This document shows positions 44,133 through 53,173 of a DNA stretch of 64,000 bases, piece by piece. A model generated the notes under the pieces. The model saw nothing but the letters and a program-made list of their open reading frames with translations. It did no database searches and was not told where the DNA came from. The translations under genes and the position numbers were made by a program. How positions within the stretch are numbered: position 1 is the stretch's first letter; the number at the start of each line of letters is the position of its first letter. Source of the stretch: JAPLJM01 sp963708515 (GTDB taxonomy: Bacteria > Desulfobacterota > Syntrophia > Syntrophales > Fen-1087); NCBI GenBank assembly GCA_963708515.1, contig CAVPSX010000001.1, positions 37,310-101,309 of the forward strand, read 5' to 3'.

Positions 44133-44852
44133 TCAAACGGCCCTGGCCAGCGTCAGAACGGCCACTTCCGCGGCCCCGTGCTTCATAAGCGCCCCGGCGC
44201 ATTCCTTGACGGTGCTTCCCGTCGTATAGACATCATCAACCAGGATTATCCTCTGTCCCTCTACCTTTTTCCCGTCTTTCACGGCAAAGGCGCCCCGGAC
44301 ATTCGCCGTCCGCAGCTCTTTACCCAGGCTCACCTGCGGTTCCGTGAACACGCGGCGCTTGAGGGTCAGAAAATCCAGGGGGATGGAAAACCGCCTTGAT
44401 ATCTGCCGCGCCAGGATGACGGCCTGGTTGAATCCTCGCTCCCGCAAGCGTTTCGGATGCAGTGGAACAGGGACGATCAGCGAATAATCGGCGATAGAAA
44501 AACCCGGATAAACATAATCGGCCATCATTTTTCCGAGGACTTCGCCGGTCGTGATTTTGCCTTTGTATTTGAAGACATGGATGACGTCATGCAGGACGGA
44601 TTCATATCGGGCGACAGACCGGGCCATGGCATAGGGCGGCCGGGCAACCAGACAATCCCCGCACAGGTGATCGGCGCCGGCCCCTGCTATTGGAATGCCG
44701 CAACAGGCGCAAAGGGGCGGGGCGACAAACCGGAGACCGGAAAAACAGGCTCCGCAGAACGATGCATCCGGCGGCCCGGTGAGTAGAATGCCACAGGCCA
44801 TGCAACGCGGCGGAAAAATGAGATCACCCAGACCCAGTATAAAGCGCTTCAA
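44133..44852 (-). CDS. comF: ComF-family phosphoribosyltransferase (left copy)
   Basis: A 239-residue ComF/GntX-type protein. Zinc-binding cysteine pairs (RCMACGILL, FCGACF, PLCACCGIP, LCGDC) precede a phosphoribosyltransferase domain. VPLHPKRLRERGFNQA is the family signature and IILVDDVYTTGST the PRPP loop. ComF is needed for DNA uptake in naturally competent species; in others its role is unknown. The product is identical to that of the second copy at 63,261-63,980. It follows rsfS on the same strand by 2 bases. Confidence 0.92.
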   Translation of the reverse strand: MKRFILGLGDLIFPPRCMACGILLTGPPDASFCGACFSGLRFVAPPLCACCGIPIAGAGADHLCGDCLVARPPYAMARSVARYESVLHDVIHVFKYKGKITTGEVLGKMMADYVYPGFSIADYSLIVPVPLHPKRLRERGFNQAVILARQISRRFSIPLDFLTLKRRVFTEPQVSLGKELRTANVRGAFAVKDGKKVEGQRIILVDDVYTTGSTVKECAGALMKHGAAEVAVLTLARAV

Positions 44853-44854
44853 GA

Positions 44855-45250
44855 CTACATTCCCGGATTGAGTGACGCCAGTTCCGACTGGTTCACATCC
44901 ACATCCATCCTGGGAACATCGGGCCAGAGCTGTTCGAGGTTGTAAAATTCGCGGACCGGTTCATAAAAGATGTGAACGATCACGTCGGCATAATCCAGCA
45001 ATACCCATTTGCCGATTTTCTCCCCCTCGATCCCCAGGGGAATGATGCCTGCTTTTTTCATATCTTCCCGGATGGCATCGGCAAGCGCCTGAACCTGCCG
45101 GTCGGACCCCCCGCTGCATATCACGAAATAATCCGAAAATGAACAGACCTCCTTTACCTTCAAGAGCGTCAGATCCCTGGCCTTTTTCTGCAGCAGGGCA
45201 TTGACGCACAACAGCACCCGCTCACGGGTTTCCATGTCATCCTGAATCAA
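44855..45250 (-). CDS. rsfS: Ribosomal silencing factor RsfS (left copy)
   Basis: A 131-residue RsfS/Iojap protein that binds L14 and blocks subunit joining in starvation. Family blocks are DLTLLKVKEVCSFSDYFVIC, SGGSDRQVQALADAI, EGEKIGKWVLLDYADVIVH and YNLEQLWPD. The probable start is TTG at 45,250, five bases after AGGAGG; ATG at codon 6 is an alternative. The second copy (62,863-63,258) differs at two residues. No nadD or proA is adjacent, unlike many genomes. Confidence 0.93.
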   Translation of the reverse strand: MIQDDMETRERVLLCVNALLQKKARDLTLLKVKEVCSFSDYFVICSGGSDRQVQALADAIREDMKKAGIIPLGIEGEKIGKWVLLDYADVIVHIFYEPVREFYNLEQLWPDVPRMDVDVNQSELASLNPGM

Positions 45251-45536
45251 TCACACCTCCTGATCATGATGGGCAACGCTTCAATCTTGTCCGATACGCA
45301 CTGCTTATCATTGGCGCCTTCGGTTCATTTTGAGATTTTTTTACAAGTTCGTTGTTATTAACTTGTTGTTTTCAGTAACAGAATGATTCAACGTTGTCAA
45401 TGAAATTCCATTGTATCCGGCTTAAGCGCTTTCGCATCAATGGCGCCCAAATCAAATACTGCCGGTCTCATTTGCCGGTTGTTAAAAAGCAACCCCTGTG
45501 ATAGACAAGACGCCACTTCCCAATGGTGCGGTCAAC

Positions 45537-46331
45537 ATGCAGGATATTTTAAAAAAATTACAAATCCACATACCCTTTCCCATGCTTCGGGACAGGTATC
45601 TGCCGATGGTTCTCAAGGAGCGCATCAATCCGGAAATCGGCTTCAGCCATGAAACCCTCGACCGGTTTCGCCCGGACGATTACCGGAAAGTCGCCGCCCG
45701 GCTGCTCGATGCCGGGTTGACGACGACGATTCATGCCCCCTTTATGGACCTGAGGCCCGGTGCGCTCGATCCGAAAATCCGCCAGGCGACGACGGACCGC
45801 CTGCGGCAGGTTTTCGACCTGGCGCCCGATTTCCGGCCCCGTTCGATCGTCTGCCACCCCTCTTTTGATGAACGTTATTACGTCTCCATGGATGACCAAT
45901 GGCTCGAACACAGCATTGATACCTGGCAGCCTTTCCTGGCGCTTGCCGAGGAGATGGATACGCTCATCGCCATGGAAAATGTTTACGAAACGGATCCCCA
46001 CCTTCTCCAAGAACTGCTCTGTTCCCTGCGTTCTCCGCATATTTGTTTCTGTTTCGATACGGGCCACTTCAATGCTTTCGCCAAAGCGCCCCTCGAAGAC
46101 TGGATCAACCAGTTGGGGCCCCTGACCGGCCAGCTTCACCTGCATGACAACCACGGAACCACCGACGAGCATCTGCCGCCGGGAGAGGGAAACTTCCCGT
46201 TTGGCGACCTTCTGCAGAAACTCAGGGCTATAGGGCGTAAGCCGATCATCACGCTGGAGGCCCATTCGGAGCAGCATCTCCGGCAAAGCCTGGAGAACAT
46301 TAAAGCCATGAAACTGCTGGCGGAAATGTGA
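45537..46331 (+). CDS. TIM-barrel sugar phosphate isomerase/epimerase-like protein (left copy)
   Basis: A 264-residue xylose-isomerase-like (AP endonuclease 2) barrel. Metal-ligand strands are recognisable: TTIHAPFMDLRPG, SIVCHPSFDERYY, IAMENVYETDP (Glu), FCFDTGHFNAF (Asp/His) and GQLHLHDNHGTTDEHLPPG (His/Asp), then ITLEAHSE. I use the ATG at 45,537; a GTG-initiated extension to 45,498 is possible. It starts 13 bases before the oppB gene ends the gap, so they are likely cotranscribed. Substrate unknown. The mirrored copy is frameshifted and roughly 85-88% alike. Confidence 0.82.
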   Translation: MQDILKKLQIHIPFPMLRDRYLPMVLKERINPEIGFSHETLDRFRPDDYRKVAARLLDAGLTTTIHAPFMDLRPGALDPKIRQATTDRLRQVFDLAPDFRPRSIVCHPSFDERYYVSMDDQWLEHSIDTWQPFLALAEEMDTLIAMENVYETDPHLLQELLCSLRSPHICFCFDTGHFNAFAKAPLEDWINQLGPLTGQLHLHDNHGTTDEHLPPGEGNFPFGDLLQKLRAIGRKPIITLEAHSEQHLRQSLENIKAMKLLAEM

Positions 46332-46343
46332 GGCGCACCCGGG

Positions 46344-47318
46344 ATGCTGCAATACATCGCAAAAAGATTGATCTTCATGGCGCCGATGCTGGTCGGGATC
46401 ACGATCATCTGTTTTGCGGTCATGCATCTTGCCCCCGGCTCCCCCACTGATCTTCAGACCCAGATGAATCCGAGAGCGTCCGCCGAGGCGCAGGCGCGTC
46501 TGCGGGCCATGTACAATTTGGACAAACCGCTCTATCACCAGTACTGGATCTGGGTGAAAAAGCTGGCGGTTCTGGATCTCGGGCAATCCTTTTCCACGGA
46601 TCACCGGCCCGTGGCGGACAAGGTCCTCGAACGACTGCCCGTCACGATTCTGCTGAATTGCCTGTCGCTGATCCTGATTCTGGTTATTGCCATTCCCATC
46701 GGCGTTCTATCGGCCGTTCACCAGAACTCGCTTTTCGATAAATTGACGAGCATCTTTGTCTTCATCGGCTTTGCCGTGCCTACGTTCTGGCTCGCGCTGC
46801 TGCTCATGATTCTCTTCGGCGTGCAGCTCGGATGGCTGCCCATTTCCGGTATCCGATCGCTCAATTACGAGTATCTGCCTGCCGGGGTAGCGTCCTGGGA
46901 TCTAATCAAACACTTGATCTTGCCGGTCATACTTTCGGCCTTCGGCGGGCTGGCCGGCCTGTCCCGGTATATGCGATCCAACATGCTGGAAGTAATCCGG
47001 CAGGATTACATCATGACGGCCCGGGCCAAGGGTCTCAGCGAGCGCGCGGTCATCTACAAGCACGCCCTGAGGAACGCTTTGCTGCCCGTGATCACGATCC
47101 TGGGGCTGTCGATTCCGGGTCTCATCGGCGGCAGCGTTATTTTTGAAACCATCTTCGCGATCCCCGGCATGGGGCAGCTCTTTTACATGTCCGTCATGGC
47201 GCGGGACTACCCGGTCGTCATGGGCATCCTATTCATCGGCGCCGTACTGACGCTGCTGGGAAACCTGATCGCCGACGTGTCCTATGCCGTCGCCGATCCG
47301 CGCATCAGGGTGTCGTAA
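46344..47318 (+). CDS. ABC transporter permease, DppB/OppB type (left copy)
   Basis: A 324-residue inner-membrane permease for peptides, nickel or similar. N-terminal MLQYIAKRLIFMAPMLVGIT and APGSPTDLQTQMNP are typical of DppB/OppB. About six membrane segments are visible, with the ATPase-docking EAA loop RAKGLSERAVIYKHALRNAL. It is followed at 2 bases by the DppC/OppC partner. No substrate-binding protein or ATPase gene is seen in the window, so the transporter is incomplete here. Confidence 0.92.
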   Translation: MLQYIAKRLIFMAPMLVGITIICFAVMHLAPGSPTDLQTQMNPRASAEAQARLRAMYNLDKPLYHQYWIWVKKLAVLDLGQSFSTDHRPVADKVLERLPVTILLNCLSLILILVIAIPIGVLSAVHQNSLFDKLTSIFVFIGFAVPTFWLALLLMILFGVQLGWLPISGIRSLNYEYLPAGVASWDLIKHLILPVILSAFGGLAGLSRYMRSNMLEVIRQDYIMTARAKGLSERAVIYKHALRNALLPVITILGLSIPGLIGGSVIFETIFAIPGMGQLFYMSVMARDYPVVMGILFIGAVLTLLGNLIADVSYAVADPRIRVS

Positions 47319-47320
47319 CT

Positions 47321-48151
47321 ATGGAATCCGACTTCTGGAGACGATTTCTGAAAAACAAGATGGCCGTGGCGGGCAGCCTTGTGGTGTTATTATTGTTTGC
47401 CGTCTCGCTGCTTGCGCCCTGGATCGCGCCCTGCGACCCCAACCAGATCGATCTCACGCAGGTCCTGGCGGCGCCTTCGTATGTCCACCTCTTCGGAACC
47501 GATCAACTGGGCCGGGACGTGCTCTCGCGCATGATCTGGGGCGCGCGCATTTCGCTGAAGGTCGGCTTTGTCGCCACGGGCATCGCCATTCTCCTCGGCG
47601 CTATTCTCGGCGCCGTTTCAGGCTACTACGGCCGGTGGGTGGACGCCGTCATCATGCGCTTCGTGGATGTGATGCTCTGCTTTCCCACGTTCTTTTTGAT
47701 ACTTGCCGTCATTGCCATTCTGGAGCCGTCCATCTGGAATATCATGATCATCATCGGGCTCACGGGCTGGATGGGCATCACACGCCTGGTCCGCGCCGAT
47801 TTCATTTCACTCAAGGAAAGGGATTTTGTCCTGGCGGCGCGCGTGATCGGCGCCAGTGATCTGAGGATCATTTTCATCCACATCCTGCCCAATGCCATGG
47901 CATCCATCCTCGTCGCCGCGACCCTGGGCGTTGCCGGCGCCATCCTGACAGAGTCGGCCTTGAGTTTTCTGGGCATCGGGGTTCAGCCGCCCACACCAAG
48001 CTGGGGCAATATCCTCACCGCCGGCAAGGACAACATCGACATCGCCTGGTGGCTGTCCTTTTATCCCGGCCTGGCGATTCTGATCACAGTCCTCGGTTAT
48101 AACCTGCTGGGAGAGGGCATCCGGGATTCGCTGGATCCGAGGCTACGTTAA
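47321..48151 (+). CDS. ABC transporter permease, DppC/OppC type (left copy)
   Basis: A 276-residue partner permease. N-terminal FWRRFLKNKMAVAGSLVVLL, the periplasmic motif FGTDQLGRDVLSRMIWGARI and the docking loop RVIGASDLRIIFIHILPNAM are diagnostic, as is ESALSFLGIGVQPPTPSWG. The mirrored copy agrees almost completely in the last two thirds but differs in the first third. A weak hairpin (AAAAGG/CCTTTT at 48,151-48,166) follows the stop and may help end the operon. Confidence 0.92.
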   Translation: MESDFWRRFLKNKMAVAGSLVVLLLFAVSLLAPWIAPCDPNQIDLTQVLAAPSYVHLFGTDQLGRDVLSRMIWGARISLKVGFVATGIAILLGAILGAVSGYYGRWVDAVIMRFVDVMLCFPTFFLILAVIAILEPSIWNIMIIIGLTGWMGITRLVRADFISLKERDFVLAARVIGASDLRIIFIHILPNAMASILVAATLGVAGAILTESALSFLGIGVQPPTPSWGNILTAGKDNIDIAWWLSFYPGLAILITVLGYNLLGEGIRDSLDPRLR

Positions 48152-48557
48152 AAAGGATTACCTTTTGTGCCGTGGTCATTAGTCAAACTTCCGGGATTGA
48201 ATCAGGCAGGCGCATTTCAATATTTTTTAGAGATATCTTTGCCCATGATGTCACTGATTAAATACAAATGCGAGAGATGAAGTGGTCGGGCCAAACTATT
48301 GAATGCGGGCTGAAATGTGCACATGCTGACAGACAATTTTTCTGACTACTGAGGTTATTTATGACTTCCTGTAGCAGGTATTTCTGCCTCATACGCATTT
48401 CTTGAACATTACGATCCGTAATTATGCCTTAAGGTACCAAAGAGGAATTGTGTTTGCCCTGTCCTACCGCTTCGTGATAAATAGAGCTTATTTCATCCTC
48501 TTAAAGGGTTCCCAATAGCTCTGGATGCAAAGTTATGTGCATGTGAAAGGAGGGTTA
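48152..48557. other. Non-coding stretch upstream of the serine hydrolase gene (left copy)
   Basis: About 400 AT-rich bases with no supportable ORF. The last 290 bases are nearly identical in the mirrored copy (59,566-59,850), whereas the first 110 differ by about 15%. AAAGGAGGG just before the hydrolase ATG is a strong ribosome-binding site. No clear promoter pair was picked. Confidence 0.5.
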
Positions 48558-49763
48558 ATGTTGAATTGCTCCGCAAAGATCTTAGAGATTATGGTAATCG
48601 CCTTCATCGTCGCCTTTGTGGCGGGTTGTTCCGGGAATAACGATATCCCAACGAACGCCGAAAGGCTCCAGACCTCCGTCGATACAAACTGGATGCAGTA
48701 CAAACAGACCCATGCCCTTCCGGAGGGCGGGGTGGCTGTCTATGTCGAAAGTCCTTCCGGAAGCTACTTTGCCTCCTCCGGTATGCCTGCGGGCGTCAAT
48801 CAGAATACCCGTTTCCGTGCTGGCAGCAACACCAAGACTTTCACGGCTGCCGCCATCATGCTCCTCAACCAGCTGGGAAGTCTGAACATCGATGATTTCA
48901 TAACTTCAAATATCCCGGTTAAGGGAATCCCCTACGTACCGCTACCGCTGCATACAATATCCCCAACAAGGCGAGCATCACGATCAGCAACTTCTCTCCC
49001 ATACCGCCGGAGTTTTCGACATTTCGAACCAGGAAGTCCCCTCGACCTGCACCTGCCCGTATGCTGGGCAGAGCTACATCTCCAGTGTTTGTGCGACTGA
49101 CCCTAACCACCAGTTCTCGGCCGAAGAGCTCATCGGCGTCATCGCCGCCTGCCAGATATCCTACTTTGCCCCAAGCGGAGGTTACCATTACTCCAATGCT
49201 GGGTATTGGATACTCAGTACGATCATTGAGCGGGTCTCGGGCATGTCCTATGACCAATTCGTTATGAACAATTTAATAACACCGAATGGGCTCTCATCGA
49301 CTATGATCCCTATGCTCGGGACGGACCAGGTGATCCGCGCCCCCTTCACCCCGGGCTACGTTTATGATGGGAGTGCGATGACGGATGCCACACTGGCCAA
49401 CCAGTCGCCCAGTGTGGGCTCGGGCAACATCATCTCGACGCCGGCCGACCTTGCGAGGTGGGTGAGCCGCCTCATAAGGGCGGAGGCCGGACTGAATGCC
49501 GCTTCCGTGGCGGTGATGAAGACTGCAACCCCGCAGAGCGGCAGTAATAAGTACGGGCTGGGAATCTTTTACGTGGACAGGCTCGGATATGGCCATAACG
49601 GTGCAGTGTCCGGCTACCTGTCCCAGATGCTGTTCGATCCCAACTCCGATGTCACGACCATTGTCTACTTCAATGTGTGGGATGTGCCTCACCTCAACCC
49701 TGATCAGTTCGCCTTGAACGTTAAGATCGCCCAGGATGCGAAGGCGGCCCTGGGATATTGACG
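48558..49763 (+). pseudogene. Beta-lactamase-fold serine hydrolase lipoprotein, frameshifted (left copy)
   Basis: About 395 residues if frames are joined. A signal peptide with lipobox FVAGC (Cys about residue 23) starts at the ATG at 48,558 after AAAGGAGGG. The nucleophile motif SNTK lies in FRAGSNTKTFTAAAIMLL. Frame then shifts near 48,940 and 48,990. The continuing frame has FSAEELIGVIAACQISYF, the YSN motif in GGYHYSNAGY, DLARWVSRLIRAE and a late GYGHNGAVSGYLSQM in place of the KTG box. It is a serine hydrolase of family S12 (D-aminopeptidase/esterase-like) exported to the membrane. Two indels break it; the mirrored copy has more. Confidence 0.8.
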
Positions 49764-49970
49764 ATGTCGTAAGAGTGGGAGCTCGATATAGGTAATAATA
49801 ATCACCGGCCATCAGAAAGTGTAGTTGCTGGCAGTGCGGTACGGGGAAGAAATGAGCAGCCAAAAAGGTTATTGCAATTGCCAGATTTCGAAATGGTATT
49901 CAGTGATGATAAAAAATATTGACTTGATATTCCTTTTCAATCGCAATTTATCCTGGAAGCACAATAGAAC

Positions 49971-49999
49971 TTGACAATTGTCACGTGACGCGTTATCAT
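49971..49999 (+). promoter_or_regulatory. higBA promoter with overlapping palindromic operators
   Basis: TTGACA at 49,971-49,976, a 17-base spacer and TATCAT at 49,994-49,999. TGACAATTGTCA (49,972-49,983) and GTCACGTGAC (49,980-49,989) are perfect palindromes lying over the -35 and spacer, as expected for HigA autorepression. The toxin ATG is at 50,006, so a transcript from here would have almost no leader. An upstream pair (TTGATA at 49,924, TTTATC at 49,947) is a weaker alternative. Confidence 0.68.
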
Positions 50000-50005
50000 A
50001 AACAC

Positions 50006-50287
50006 ATGATAAAGACCTTTTCTGATAAACATACAAAGGATCTTTTTGAAACGGGGAAATCGAGAAGGTTTAAACCGGATCTTCTCAGAAGAGCTATACG
50101 CAGACTCGAATATATTGACCTGGCAACGTGCATTGAAGATCTTAAAACACCACCGAGTAACCGCCTTCACTATTTGAAGGACGACAGAAGCGGACAACAT
50201 GCAATATCGATCAACGACCAATGGCGCATATGCTTCCGATTCGTTGACGGCGATGCATATGATGTCGAAATAACCGATTACCATTAA
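50006..50287 (+). CDS. higB: HigB-type toxin (RelE/ParE superfamily, left copy)
   Basis: A 93-residue ribosome-dependent mRNA endonuclease-type toxin. The family's start MIKTFSDKHTKDLFETGKS is clear, then LEYIDLATCIEDLKTPPSNR, LHYLKDDRSGQHAISINDQW and RICFRFVDGDAYDVEITDYH. I start at the ATG at 50,006; a GTG seven codons upstream is in frame but lies in the operator. The stop overlaps the antitoxin start (TAATG). The mirrored copy is frameshifted. Confidence 0.92.
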   Translation: MIKTFSDKHTKDLFETGKSRRFKPDLLRRAIRRLEYIDLATCIEDLKTPPSNRLHYLKDDRSGQHAISINDQWRICFRFVDGDAYDVEITDYH

Positions 50288-50613
50288 TGAGGCTTACTAT
50301 GAGTTCAGCAAATAGAATAAATCGCAAGATGCGACCAACCCACCCGGGGGAAATGCTTCGCGAGGATTTTATGCCCGATTATGGGTTAACTGTGTCCGGA
50401 CTTGCCGGAGCGCTTGGGACATCACGTCAGACAATGAATGAATTGTTGCGAGAACACAGGTCACTGACACCCTTAATGGCATTGCGTCTAAGCAGGTTAT
50501 TTGGAAACTCCCCGGAATTTTGGCTAAACGCACAAAGAGCTGTTGACCTGTGGGATGCTCAGAACAGTCACCGTGATGAAATAAAACGCATCCAGCCGCT
50601 GAAAGCAGCATAG
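50287..50613 (+). CDS. higA: HigA-type antitoxin (left copy)
   Basis: A 108-residue XRE-type antitoxin. RPTHPGEMLREDFMPDYGLT is the HigA signature, followed by the helix-turn-helix SGLAGALGTSRQTMNELLRE and FGNSPEFWLNAQRAVDLWDA. It neutralises HigB and represses the operon through the palindromes upstream. The start overlaps the toxin stop by one base; an ATG four codons later (MSSANR) is an alternative. Mirrored copy broken. Confidence 0.92.
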   Translation: MRLTMSSANRINRKMRPTHPGEMLREDFMPDYGLTVSGLAGALGTSRQTMNELLREHRSLTPLMALRLSRLFGNSPEFWLNAQRAVDLWDAQNSHRDEIKRIQPLKAA

Positions 50614-50914
50614 GATACTGCGGTGATTTGGCTATTTGAAATATTATGAGGCAACTTTTCTTTATTGAAGCCTTCCTGTCATCAGTAAAACGCCAACCTT
50701 GAAGAAAATGCAGGATTTCAATCCGTTTATCAATAAGTGAATACATCGTAAAAAGAGGCGTGCCGGAAAGGTCTGCCCGAAAAGCGCTTAAAAATGACTA
50801 CCTGACGGGCAAGCCGTCCAGAAAGAGAGCCGATGGCGCCAGAAGGACCGCCGCCAATCCACATACCCCGCCCAACCGCATCACCGTCCCCCGTCTTTCG
50901 ATGAATAGTATTTC
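50614..50914. other. Gap after higA without a supportable gene
   Basis: About 300 bases. I see no gene or strong hairpin. A longer antisense frame overlaps the end of higA but is a shadow. The mirrored segment is around 57,190-57,465 and shows many substitutions and indels, so it is not constrained. Confidence 0.45.
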
Positions 50915-50920
50915 TTGACA

Positions 50921-51353
50921 GGCAAAAATACCTCCTCTATATTCCGAGCCGTCAAAAGCAATATCTTGTCAATGATAGCAGCGGGGGTGGCGGGGACACT
51001 ACAACACCAACACCGAAACCGACTCCAACTGCGACACCTTGCAGCAATTCAGACGGAAGATGGACCGGCACGTTTTCAGGAACAGTATGTGGAGGTTCAG
51101 ATAACGGCACTTGGGTCATGACTTGCTCAAGATGTTCCTGTCTTGGTTCCTGGACCAGTTATAGTCGTTCCCCGCAACTTGCACTATTTCAGACAACGGT
51201 ATATCTTGTGTTGTGAATGCTTTTGGCTGCACAGGCAATCCATGCCAACTAAATGCACCAGGGACTATCAGTGGCAATAGCATTAACGGTTCGTATGGCG
51301 GTGGTAGCTGTGGTAGTGCGGCTACCGGAAATTGGACGGGTGCCAAGCAATAA
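50921..51353 (+). pseudogene. Thr/Pro-linker, Cys-rich secreted or lipoprotein gene, frameshifted (left copy)
   Basis: Joined frames encode a linker GGGGDTTTPTPKPTPTATP followed by CSNSDGRWTGTFSGTVCGGS and, in a shifted frame, a C-terminal part TISDNGISC ... GCTGNPCQLNAPGTISG, NSINGSYGGGSCGSAATGNW and a stop at 51,351. The low-complexity Thr/Pro linker and paired cysteines are typical of exported proteins; the mirrored copy suggests a lipobox-like ISC just before the linker. At least one indel near 51,115-51,175 breaks it. No known family assigned. Confidence 0.55.
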
Positions 51354-51660
51354 TTGTTATTACTGGTGCGCGTAGGTCCATTTTGAAGTCTTTGTCAGGG
51401 TCTATAATCAGCGGTTTGGACGTCAGTACGAGTTCTACCGTCCCTATCTTCAGTAAGTCATTTACCGGTATCTTGATTGCGGCTATCTGCACAACGGCTT
51501 TTATACGCTATAAAATCAACGACATTGGTTGAGATGGTGCACGATTTTTTTATTGTGACGGCGTATTTATAGAACAGGTCATGGCCTAGTCGCGGACGGC
51601 GATGGGGATGAACTTCGGCCTTTATGAGAACGGATATGTAACGTCGATAGGGGGTTATCA
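51354..51660. other. Gap before the HD gene with possible coding debris
   Basis: About 305 bases. A short stretch just upstream of 51,661 reads GMNFGLYENGYVTSIGGY in one frame and could be the tail of a decayed gene, but stops are frequent. Nothing else can be supported. Confidence 0.35.
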
Positions 51661-52569
51661 ATGGAAGGGACTATGAATCAGTTGGCAAACCTCGTTTACA
51701 TGGAGGACTCTGGCGATGTTTTCGGGGAACTGAAAAAAATCGCCCTGCTGATGGAGTCGGACAATGACTTCCTTCCCTGCGAACAGGCATACGGCGATGT
51801 CGTCCGGCTCTTCGACGGGAGCTACTCCGGCTACCGCGGGTCCAATACCTCCTACCACGATCTGGCGCATTCCATGCATGTGTCGCTGGCGCTGGTGAGG
51901 CTGATTCATGGCGCTTTCGTGGAAGGTGTGCGCTTCACCCGAGAGGAGTTGAATCTCGCTATCATCAGCGCTCTCATGCACGATACGGGTTATATTCAAA
52001 AGATGGACGATCAGGATGGTACCGGAGCAAAATATACCGTGACTCATATCAGCCGCAGCATTGAATTTGTGGAAAAGCACTTCAGGGATGATCCGGAATT
52101 CAAAGGAAAAATGCCGTTCTTCCGGGACATCCTCAACTGTACGGGTCTGTATACGAAGGTCGGCGAAATCGTTTTCCCGACGCGCGCCATCGAACTTCTG
52201 GGGAAGATGCTGGGTTCGGCCGACCTTCTCGGGCAGATGTCGGACCGGTATTATCTCGAAAAGCTGCCTGAACTTTATGATGAATTCGTCGAGGCGGGTA
52301 TCAGGAACTTTGCCAACCAACTGGACCTTCTTGAAAAAACATTTGGATTCTACGATATGACGAAACAGAGGCTTTCCTGTGAACTGGGGGATGTCTATGA
52401 ATATGCCCGGGCTCATTTCCGCCATCGCTGGGATATAGACGAGAATCTCTACATTACGGCGATCGAGAGAAATATGGGCTACCTGGAAGCCGTTCTCACG
52501 CATCATAAGGAGGACTATAAACATTATCTGAAACGGACTGTTCCAAGGAAAAAGCAGGTTATCGAATAG
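51661..52569 (+). CDS. HD-domain phosphohydrolase-like protein (left copy)
   Basis: A 302-residue metal-dependent phosphohydrolase-type protein. The metal-binding His/HD motifs are NTSYHDLAHSMHVSLAL and ALMHDTGYIQ (the HD pair), with the later conserved Asp in MLGSADLLGQMSDR. The start has GGGGG seven bases upstream. Such domains hydrolyse nucleotides or cyclic dinucleotides; the absence of a GYP signature argues against a c-di-GMP phosphodiesterase. The gene is intact here but carries several frameshifts in the mirrored arm. Confidence 0.83.
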   Translation: MEGTMNQLANLVYMEDSGDVFGELKKIALLMESDNDFLPCEQAYGDVVRLFDGSYSGYRGSNTSYHDLAHSMHVSLALVRLIHGAFVEGVRFTREELNLAIISALMHDTGYIQKMDDQDGTGAKYTVTHISRSIEFVEKHFRDDPEFKGKMPFFRDILNCTGLYTKVGEIVFPTRAIELLGKMLGSADLLGQMSDRYYLEKLPELYDEFVEAGIRNFANQLDLLEKTFGFYDMTKQRLSCELGDVYEYARAHFRHRWDIDENLYITAIERNMGYLEAVLTHHKEDYKHYLKRTVPRKKQVIE

Positions 52570-52715
52570 GTTATTCTTTTGCGATTTGCTGCCCCTTCCG
52601 GATAATCTTGTCTGTAGCGGCGCCATTAACCCGACGAGGGTATGGCGGCTTCGGGGGATAAGGGAATAGCATCTCTGCTGGTGCCGTCCCCTGTCCTCGC
52701 CTGGCTTCATGTAGA

Positions 52716-52973
52716 ATGAATCATGATTACAGTCCATCAGAGCTTGAAGATCAAATCCTCATATTTGTGGATTATTACAACCACGATCGGTATCACGAGG
52801 CATTGAAGAATGTTACTCCAGCGGATATGTATCATGGACGTGACCTTGAAGTCCTGGAACGACGTTGGCAGATTAAACAGAAAACGATGCTTTTACGAAG
52901 GAAGCAGAAGCGTACTTTCAGCCTTGCTGAAAAGGCAGGAAAGGTTTATATGAGCCCTGAATCTCTCTCTTAG
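52716..52973 (+). pseudogene. IS3-family transposase, C-terminal remnant (left copy)
   Basis: An 86-codon frame with the end of the IS3-type integrase core: DYYNHDRYHEALKNVTPADM is the characteristic region containing the last catalytic Glu (YHEAL), then YHGRDLEVLERRWQIKQKTM. The rest of the transposase (about 200 residues) and terminal repeats are missing. The stretch 52,570-52,715 before it shows no gene. Confidence 0.8.
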
Positions 52974-53173
52974 TTTTTGATCGAATCTGTCCAAAACCAT
53001 TTGAAGACGTACACACTTCATATTCTTTCCTTTGATAATTCTTTCATAAAAATATTCATTCATCCATTGAAACAATGCAGACAGTTTGATAACGTACCGG
53101 CAATTTTCTGGGTGGATTTGCCTACGGATCTGCTGAAGGTCAGGCGAAACGACAATTATAAAGGTGGAATGGA

